NCBI GenBank assembly: GCA_030643285.1
Contig: DAOWMC010000054.1
Coordinates: 1 to 7,197 of the forward strand
Source of the DNA: Methanobacteriota archaeon
GTDB taxonomy: Archaea; Halobacteriota; Syntropharchaeia; DAOWMC01
Reading direction: 5' to 3'
Length of the DNA stretch: 7,197 nucleotides
Shown: piece by piece, positions 1 through 4,898 of the stretch
Position numbering within the stretch: position 1 is the first letter of the stretch
Layout of the letters: each line of letters starts with the position of its first letter
Program-made: the position numbers and the translations under genes
Notes under the pieces: generated by a model
Told to the model about the DNA's origin: nothing
Databases searched by the model: none
The model's input: the letters and a program-made list of their open reading frames with translations, nothing else

Positions 1-460
1 CCTCTTTTGTTGCTTCTACCATAGAACTGTTCCTGTAAACCGCACATAACGGCTCTATTAAACCATTTTCCCACATTGGAATCGATGCACCAAATCCTTC
101 TGAAGTGGCAAATAGTAGTTTAATCACGTTTTTGTTCAGGTTGGGCATATCACATGCCAGAACCACCGAATAGTCAGAACAGGTGGCTTTCAGTCCACTC
201 AAAATCCCTGCCAAAGGCCCAAAACCACAAACACCATCAATTGTTATTTTTACGTCTAATCCATCATCAAAGTCCAATTTTTGTTCAATTTTTTTCTTTT
301 GCCCTTTATCACGGGTGGCAATAATAACCTCATCGACAACCGTTGATATGTTTTCAATAACCTGTAAAAGTAACGGTTTACCGTTTATGTTAATGAACTG
401 CTTATCAGCATAGTTAAATCTTGAGCTTTTTCCGCCAGCCAAAATTACAGCAGACCTCAT
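1..460 (-). CDS. mobA: MobA-type molybdenum cofactor guanylyltransferase, 3' part cut off by the window edge
   Basis: MobA transfers GMP from GTP to molybdopterin to make the guanine dinucleotide cofactor used by DMSO-reductase-family enzymes. I translated 153 codons from an ATG at 460; the C-terminus lies beyond the left edge. Visible family motifs are the nucleotide-binding loop VILAGGKSSRF (residues 5-15), DKQF and GKPLLL just after it, GPLAGILSGL (81-90), the metal-binding ACDMPNL (102-108) and EPLCAVY (136-142). The usual Met-Gly after the Arg of the loop is replaced by Phe-Asn. The start is supported by AAAGGGGTGA, which overlaps the tatC stop and lies 9 nt upstream. It is therefore the distal gene of a tatC-mobA pair. 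A related NTP transferase such as a MocA-like enzyme is possible, but GPLAG and ACDMP favour MobA. Confidence 0.85.
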   Translation of the reverse strand, partial: MRSAVILAGGKSSRFNYADKQFININGKPLLLQVIENISTVVDEVIIATRDKGQKKKIEQKLDFDDGLDVKITIDGVCGFGPLAGILSGLKATCSDYSVVLACDMPNLNKNVIKLLFATSEGFGASIPMWENGLIEPLCAVYRNSSMVEATKE

Positions 461-469
461 AACTCAAAT

Positions 470-479
470 TCACCCCTTT
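470..479 (-). promoter_or_regulatory. mobA ribosome binding site overlapping the tatC stop codon
   Basis: On the minus strand AAAGGGGTGA is close to the archaeal Shine-Dalgarno consensus and its final TGA is the tatC stop. The mobA ATG follows after 9 nt. This fixes the mobA start and suggests coupled translation of tatC and mobA. Confidence 0.75.
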
Positions 480-1783
480 TGAAAGTTTGACTTTACCCGC
501 TCACCACATATTATTGAAATTGCACCTATTATGGCAAGACCAACGATAAGGATATTGACTTCTTTATACAAAAAGATAACGAGTGTAATAATAAGAATTG
601 CCACAGGGATTATAAAAACGACTGAAACGCTACCTTTTGCCTTTTCAGACGAGCTTAACATACCGGCACAAAAAGAAGTGGCACCAAGGCCAATGAGACC
701 TGGAATTAAGTAAGGATATTTGGCGAGTAAACCCATAACAAACAATCCAAAGAGGGCCCCTGCAAAAATAAATAAGATTATTGCTATATCAAATGCGGTT
801 TTTTCATCACGTGTTTTTCGGTTCTGATAACTTGCCATTATTCCTAATATGATGGGGATAATTAACGGAAGTATAAATGCAGTATCTTGAAGCCTGAACC
901 TGTTTATCTGATCTAAAAACACCATACTATTATTGATGAGGCTTACATTTAATTGTGGATCTGCAGGTAAAATTTGCAAAAACAATATACTAAATGAAGC
1001 AAGTATCATTCCAAGTCCTAAAATCAAACCGTTTTTAGAGGCAAGGTCTCCAAGGTGGATATTATCGCATTCATCTTCAACCACTGTAAATCCTGCCACA
1101 AATACACTGATTTCATAAAAAAGTATAAGTGGGACACCGATAATTAGCTGGGTGAAGACATCGGGACTGGTGATAAGTGCAGATAGTATCAAAAGTGCCA
1201 CGTACGCATGCCTGCGATACGCTTTTAGCGTCTCTAACTTCACAATCCCCTGTCTAACAAGCAAAGTTAAAATAAGGGGGAGCTCAAAGACAACGCCAAA
1301 AACTGCGGTCATCATCACGACAAAGTTTATAAAAGGGGCAATGGACCAGGTTGAAGTTATCCCCGAATCAATTGCCATCTGGTACATGTAGCTAAAAAAA
1401 AGCGGCAACATAAGAAAGTAAGCGTAGGATGCGCCACAAATAAATAAAAGTACGGCAAAAAAAGCTATGACCAACATATTACTTTTCTTCAGATTAAAAT
1501 CAACTGGTCTTATACGCTCGTCCACCACCTTTACTAAATAGTAAAGTATCAATGGAAGTGCAACTATGATACCACAGACTACTGATATTTTAAGTTTTAA
1601 GAGTATTACTTCGAGAGGATCAAGTGCGATTAACTTCATTTCTTCTGGTAAAAGATCAGTCGAGATTCTTTTTAAAACCGAATCCATAAAAAAGAAACTA
1701 AAAAACACGCCTGAAAAAATAAGAACGCCAATCGGCATCAGTCTCTTTTTCAACCCGTCTAAGATTGTGGTTATCTCTTCCAT
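470..1783 (-). CDS. tatC: Sec-independent protein translocase TatC with a long extra C-terminal membrane domain
   Basis: TatC is the membrane receptor for twin-arginine signal peptides and works with TatA to export folded, often cofactor-bearing proteins. Residues 1-232 match the family: six hydrophobic segments, FGVVFELPL (162-170), YRRHAY (189-194), the ITSPDVFTQ loop (204-212) and LFYEISVF (221-228). TatC is usually about 240-260 residues, whereas this protein has 437. Residues 233-437 add a charged loop and about six more hydrophobic segments (roughly 252-272, 302-318, 330-353, 357-375, 385-406, 409-426) without a second set of TatC motifs, unlike the doubled haloarchaeal TatC. In a hand alignment the N-terminal motif reads LDGLKKRL where HLxELRxRL is usual, so the signal-peptide-binding Glu is Gly. 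The second Glu of the binding site appears as Asp (RPVD, 92-95). The ATG at 1783 has GAGGA 6 nt upstream. No tatA gene is visible in the window. Confidence 0.9.
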   Translation of the reverse strand: MEEITTILDGLKKRLMPIGVLIFSGVFFSFFFMDSVLKRISTDLLPEEMKLIALDPLEVILLKLKISVVCGIIVALPLILYYLVKVVDERIRPVDFNLKKSNMLVIAFFAVLLFICGASYAYFLMLPLFFSYMYQMAIDSGITSTWSIAPFINFVVMMTAVFGVVFELPLILTLLVRQGIVKLETLKAYRRHAYVALLILSALITSPDVFTQLIIGVPLILFYEISVFVAGFTVVEDECDNIHLGDLASKNGLILGLGMILASFSILFLQILPADPQLNVSLINNSMVFLDQINRFRLQDTAFILPLIIPIILGIMASYQNRKTRDEKTAFDIAIILFIFAGALFGLFVMGLLAKYPYLIPGLIGLGATSFCAGMLSSSEKAKGSVSVVFIIPVAILIITLVIFLYKEVNILIVGLAIIGAISIICGERVKSNFQKG

Positions 1784-1925
1784 TTTCGTTCCTCTTTAAC
1801 AATAGCTTTTGAAATATTAAACCTATCCTTTCAGGTGAATGTGTTAAAATCCAAAATCCATTTTGTCCGAAATATGGGGAAAAGGGCGATTGGTGGGTGT
1901 TAAATAAAAATCTTCTTCTGTATGT
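1784..1925 (-). promoter_or_regulatory. tatC upstream region with weak TATA-like box and T-run
   Basis: This 142-nt gap separates the CitG-family gene from tatC. On the minus strand a T-rich stretch (ATTTTTATTT, about 1904-1913) after the CitG-family stop may end that transcript. Nearer tatC, TTTAATATT (about 1814-1822) sits about 30-40 nt before the start and could be a TATA box. A short spaced palindrome CAAAATCCATTTTG lies at 1852-1865. I see no gene here, and separate transcription of tatC is only a suggestion. Confidence 0.35.
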
Positions 1926-2777
1926 TTAAGGCCTCAATCCGCCAAGAAATGCTAAAAATAGCGACGATACTATAAGGTCTGCTGTAGATCCCGGATTCAC
2001 TCCCCATTCTATTAGGTGCTCATCGAAATCTCTAATTTTTTCAATATCCCATGATTCAATCAATTCCAAAGCCTTCATAGAGACCTCTTTTGCCTTTTTT
2101 TTACCAAATTTTATCTCTATAAAGTAATCAGGATTCCTTGAAAGTATTCTCAGGTAAGTATATACGATAGCGTCATTCAGGCTCATTGTCTTTGCCTTGT
2201 CAGCGATTACCTTGGCATACTCAAAAGATTTTTCAAATCCAGAGATTAATTCTTTTGAAATTGTATCATATTCTGATGAAATCTTAATTATGTCATAAAA
2301 TGTAAGGTTTTCTCGTTCTATCCGTTCAAGGGATGATTCATCATATACATCCAGGCCATCGACATCTTTTACCCTGACCTTTACATTTTCAAAGGCTCTG
2401 TAAAATTCAATCGCGTCTTCTGACGTGGTTTTCCTTATTATCCTGTTTGCATTTTCTCCTATCTCTTCATAGCTTTTGGAACATCCTGCGGCCATAATCA
2501 GGGGTATCAATAAAAGAAAAGCTCCAAAGTGTGTATTTCCCCCACTTTGCCATTTTGTGCTTTCTTTTGTAGCCTCTGCAATAAATTTCCCCAAACCACG
2601 GTCTGTTTTTGATGCTTTTTCAAATATGGGGTAAACACCGACTGCAGAGGCTAAAAAATGCTCATACGTTGTGTCTTCAAAATCATGATCCCGGTCAATG
2701 TTTCCGGGTTTTGGCGATGCGGACACCTCAAGGAGCATTGCAAGCTGCGCACATTGTGAAATGTAGTTTGATATCAT
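1926..2777 (-). CDS. CitG/MdcB-family protein (triphosphoribosyl-dephospho-CoA synthase-like)
   Basis: The bacterial family members CitG and MdcB join ATP and 3'-dephospho-CoA, releasing adenine, to make the prosthetic group precursor of citrate lyase or malonate decarboxylase. Family motifs are clear. Numbered from the ATG at 2777, they are SPKPGNIDR (21-29), GGNTHFGAFLLL (79-90, the family's NTHKG-type site with Phe for Lys), and NPGSTADLIV (261-270, matching the family's SPGGSADLL). The length is 283 residues. An upstream TTG at 2822 would add 15 residues, but I prefer 2777: the family homology starts shortly after it, GGCGATGA lies just upstream, and the TATA box at 2831-2840 predicts a transcript start near 2809, inside the longer frame. 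No citrate lyase or malonate decarboxylase genes are nearby. Methanogen-type archaea generally lack these enzymes, so the real substrate in this organism is unknown. Confidence 0.85.
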   Translation of the reverse strand: MISNYISQCAQLAMLLEVSASPKPGNIDRDHDFEDTTYEHFLASAVGVYPIFEKASKTDRGLGKFIAEATKESTKWQSGGNTHFGAFLLLIPLIMAAGCSKSYEEIGENANRIIRKTTSEDAIEFYRAFENVKVRVKDVDGLDVYDESSLERIERENLTFYDIIKISSEYDTISKELISGFEKSFEYAKVIADKAKTMSLNDAIVYTYLRILSRNPDYFIEIKFGKKKAKEVSMKALELIESWDIEKIRDFDEHLIEWGVNPGSTADLIVSSLFLAFLGGLRP

Positions 2778-2830
2778 AATTTCATCGCCACGACCTTTTG
2801 ACTTTATATGCCACACCATCAAACAATGAA

Positions 2831-2840
2831 GTATAAATAA
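2831..2840 (-). promoter_or_regulatory. TATA box of the CitG-family gene
   Basis: TTATTTATAC on the minus strand is a good archaeal TATA box. A start about 25 nt downstream (near 2809) gives a leader of about 32 nt before the ATG at 2777. A second TATA-like CATATAAAG at 2802-2810 is closer and would give an almost leaderless transcript. Confidence 0.5.
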
Positions 2841-2870
2841 CTTGACTTTATCACATTAACCCTCATAATT

Positions 2871-3140
2871 TGGGAAAAGTTCAATCAAAACTTTCGTAGT
2901 ATTGAAAGAAACGTACCAGACCGTAATGATCAATCGCCTCATCATTTCATCTCCGATTCACCATAGGATGAAAGTCAGAGGGACGTGACCGAACTAATCG
3001 GAGATAGGGTTAATGGCTCCATTCACATCGATGAATCAGCATTTCCAAAGGGTGGGCGGGATTCAGTCGAGGTGAGGAAGCATAAGGCATGATATTTCTT
3101 CAAACTTCAAGAGTGGGTGTATGAGGCGGCGATACGCCTC
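2871..3140 (+). pseudogene. Decayed IS701-like DDE transposase fragment
   Basis: One reading frame of the 383-nt gap before the CinA-type gene carries transposase signatures broken by stops. In order it reads IERNVPDRNDQS, then HHFISDSP, a TAG at 2964-2966 where the family has Trp (SPWDE), then DESQRDVTELIGDRVNG, and SIHIDESAFPKGGRDSVEV (3018-3074). The Asp of HIDES corresponds to the first residue of the catalytic DDE triad, and the following FPKxGxxSVGV-like stretch is typical of IS701 / DDE_5 transposases. A TGA follows at 3090-3092. After that only a trace remains (QEWVYEA, 3108-3125, resembling the family's QVGVYAA). The N-terminus, the other two acidic residues and the element ends are missing. 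Assignment is from memory of family motifs; IS701 itself is less certain than 'DDE transposase remnant'. Confidence 0.72.
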
Positions 3141-3142
3141 AT
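3121..3142. repeat. 22-nt perfect hairpin before the CinA-type gene
   Basis: ATGAGGCG and CGCCTCAT form a perfect 8-bp stem around a GCGATA loop. It begins within the faint tail of the transposase remnant and ends about 20 nt before the AT-rich promoter zone. There is no T-run directly after it on the plus strand. The word CGCCTCAT also occurs at 2935-2942. It may be an operator, an RNA hairpin, part of the old element, or chance. Confidence 0.4.
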
Positions 3143-3163
3143 TTGGCGAGTAAGTCACAACAG

Positions 3164-3190
3164 TTATTTTAAATATGATTGTTTAAATAA
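3164..3190 (+). promoter_or_regulatory. Probable promoter of the CinA-type gene
   Basis: Two TATA-like words occur, TTTTAAATA (3167-3175) and GTTTAAATAA (3181-3190). The first, about 25 nt upstream of position 3198, would give a leader of under 10 nt before the ATG at 3206. The only Shine-Dalgarno-like word is a weak AAGGG close to the start, so a leaderless or near-leaderless mRNA is plausible. Confidence 0.45.
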
Positions 3191-3205
3191 TATCGGCAAG
3201 GGTAT

Positions 3206-3979
3206 ATGCTAAAGGTGTGCAAAATTAAAAAAGCGAGTATTATAACCATAGGTGATGAGATCCTAAACGGTGGCATTCTTGATACAAATTCAAGGTGGCT
3301 ATGCCGGAGACTTACGGAACTTGGGGTATCTGTAGAGCGGATTTCGATAGTTCATGATACCGTCGATGCGATATCCATAGAAATATCAAGCGCCCTGAAC
3401 TCCGAAGTTGATTATATTATAGCCACCGGTGGACTGGGGCCAACCCCAGATGATGTGACGATAGAATCAGTTGCAAAGCTTCTTCGAAGGGATATAAAAA
3501 TAGATGCCGAGATCCTTGGATGGGTCGAAAAAAAGATGGAATTTATGTTAATGCTTGGTTTTAAGGGCGGTATGACAAAGGCAAGAGAGAAATTTGCCCG
3601 GATACCGGACGGAATGATCCCGATTTATAACAAAGTTGGAATCTCCCCTGGCCTTATCGAGAAATTAGGTGACCGGACACTTATCATACTTCCAGGAGTC
3701 CCAAGAGAAGTTGAGAGCCTTTTTAGAGACATCGAAGAATATATTGAAAGCGATGTAACGATCGAGTGTGAAGAGCTGAAGATTTTTGGACTGGAAGCCG
3801 ATCTGGCCGATTGCTTTTCAAATTTTACGAAGAACTTCCCCGATGTAAAATTGGGTTCGTACCCTTCAAGGGGCACGCTACTTCTAAAACTTTATCTGAG
3901 TGGAAAAGATGCCGCCCAGGTAAAAGAAAGGCTAAGGGAAGCCAAAAAACACCTTCTTAAAATCCTCCCCACTGCTTAA
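3206..3979 (+). CDS. CinA N-terminal-type MoCF-domain protein (archaeal NMN-deamidase-related family)
   Basis: This is a 257-residue single-domain protein of the MoCF_biosynth / CinA N-terminal (COG1058) family. Diagnostic motifs are SIITIGDEILNG (11-22), DTNSRWL (26-32), ATGGLGPTPDDVT (73-85), ISPGL (146-150) and LPGVPREVESLF (162-173), with SYPSRG (218-223) near the end. In bacterial CinA this domain is fused to a C-terminal NMN amidase and has been linked to ADP-ribose pyrophosphatase activity. Here, as in many archaea, the amidase domain is absent. The fold is shared with MoaB/MoeA/MogA, but the PDDVT and PGVPRE motifs place it with CinA rather than with molybdopterin enzymes. The ATG at 3206 leaves about 9 residues before the conserved core; a GTG at 3215 is an alternative. 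It is convergent with the PUA gene 12 nt away. Confidence 0.85.
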   Translation: MLKVCKIKKASIITIGDEILNGGILDTNSRWLCRRLTELGVSVERISIVHDTVDAISIEISSALNSEVDYIIATGGLGPTPDDVTIESVAKLLRRDIKIDAEILGWVEKKMEFMLMLGFKGGMTKAREKFARIPDGMIPIYNKVGISPGLIEKLGDRTLIILPGVPREVESLFRDIEEYIESDVTIECEELKIFGLEADLADCFSNFTKNFPDVKLGSYPSRGTLLLKLYLSGKDAAQVKERLREAKKHLLKILPTA

Positions 3980-3998
3980 AAATCCTTTTTTTTAAAAA
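3976..3998. terminator. Shared convergent T/A tract between the CinA-type and PUA genes
   Basis: Plus-strand T8 at 3986-3993 follows the CinA-type stop within a few bases and can act as an archaeal U-tract terminator. Its last bases overlap the PUA stop codon. On the minus strand, A5 at 3978-3982 reads as T5 just after the PUA stop. No stem is evident, so this is a run-based terminator candidate for both genes. Confidence 0.5.
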
Positions 3999-4471
3999 TT
4001 CCAGATTTTGTCACCGACATAATGTATACATTTAATAGCCTTGCCTTTATCCGCCACCATTTCGTTCCCCTGGATTAATGCCTTGCCTATAGCTATTGCT
4101 TTATCATGCAACTCATCAACTATAACAACAAAATCCCCCTCCTTGATATCCGTATCAGCATAAGTGATACCAGGGCACATGACATTTGCACCTGAAGATA
4201 CATATTTCACCGCACCCATATCCACAATTACCTTTCTTTTGGTGGGTTTAACTTTCAGGGCGCCTTTTATAGTTAAAAAAGGTTCATTTTCAGTTAGAAG
4301 CAATAGTGGTTCGCCATCAACCAGTATTAAATCGTCTATTTCATCAGTTTCAACAATTTCCATCTTTTTACCTTCAAAAAAATCTGCACCTTCCCCAAAC
4401 ATGGATTTCAGATCGTTTAATAGCTTTTTTGCATAATCTTTTCGTACAATATGCCTAGATTTAATCCTCAT
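3992..4471 (-). CDS. Archaeal PUA-domain RNA-binding protein, MCT-1/Tma20-like
   Basis: The 159-residue protein has an N-terminal pre-PUA region (about 1-75) and a C-terminal PUA domain (about 79-155). PUA signatures are VDMGAVKYVSSGANVMCPGI (83-102) and GKAIKCIHYVGDKIW (143-157), closely resembling the SGANIMCPG and IHYLNDGLW stretches of eukaryotic MCT-1. Eukaryotic relatives act with DENR, or as part of eIF2D, in recycling and re-initiation at the small ribosomal subunit; the archaeal protein is assumed to bind tRNA or rRNA, but its exact role is not shown by the sequence. The ATG at 4471 has no convincing Shine-Dalgarno. A TATA-like TATTAAAT about 25 nt upstream suggests a leaderless transcript. 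It is divergent from the LSm gene. Confidence 0.88.
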   Translation of the reverse strand: MRIKSRHIVRKDYAKKLLNDLKSMFGEGADFFEGKKMEIVETDEIDDLILVDGEPLLLLTENEPFLTIKGALKVKPTKRKVIVDMGAVKYVSSGANVMCPGITYADTDIKEGDFVVIVDELHDKAIAIGKALIQGNEMVADKGKAIKCIHYVGDKIWNF

Positions 4472-4798
<327 letters not shown>

Positions 4799-4806
4799 TC
4801 AACCGG

Positions 4807-4812
4807 TTTTTT
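4807..4812 (+). terminator. T-run after the LSm gene
   Basis: A T6 run begins 8 nt beyond the LSm stop, consistent with archaeal U-tract termination. No stable stem precedes it apart from the short ACCGGT palindrome. Confidence 0.4.
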
Positions 4813-4817
4813 ATATC

Positions 4818-4832
4818 AGGTATATAAATACC
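4818..4832 (+). promoter_or_regulatory. Orphan TATA-box-like sequence GGTATATAAATACCC
   Basis: GTATATAAATA is a near-ideal archaeal TATA box on the plus strand, embedded in GGTAT/ATACC arms. No plus-strand gene follows. A start about 25 nt downstream would fall near 4850, in the first arm of the hairpin at 4847-4880, giving an RNA antisense to the end of the surface-protein gene. It may also be chance in AT-rich spacer DNA. Confidence 0.3.
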
Positions 4833-4838
4833 CATAAA

Positions 4839-4880
4839 TAAAAAGAGATGTGGAGCATATGCTTGTTTCATGCTCACATC
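4839..4880 (-). terminator. Bulged hairpin plus T-run after the surface-protein gene
   Basis: On the minus strand the arms GATGTGAGCAT (4880-4870) and ATGCTCCACATC (4858-4847) pair over 11 bp with one bulged base and an 11-nt loop. They are followed by CTCTTTTTATTT. This is the layout of an intrinsic terminator and sits 18 nt past the stop codon of the 709-residue protein. Confidence 0.65.
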
Positions 4881-4898
4881 CACAATTCAAACTTTTGT

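Noticed and set aside
183..413. Plus-strand 76-codon open frame inside the mobA region
   Set aside because: The minus-strand frame carries intact MobA motifs from an ATG with a ribosome binding site, so the plus frame is a shadow.
2778..2822. TTG start at 2822 giving the CitG-family protein 15 extra residues
   Set aside because: The TATA box at 2831-2840 predicts transcription from within this extension, and family similarity begins after the ATG at 2777.
2949..3005. 10-bp perfect inverted repeat (ATCTCCGATT / AATCGGAGAT) with a small inner GTCA/TGAC pairing, considered as a structured RNA
   Set aside because: Both arms fall in the codons of the transposase remnant, which explain the sequence; no known RNA family motif was seen.
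2900..3010. C/D box guide RNA suggested by ATGATGA on the minus strand
   Set aside because: No matching CTGA box at the right distance and order was found on either strand.
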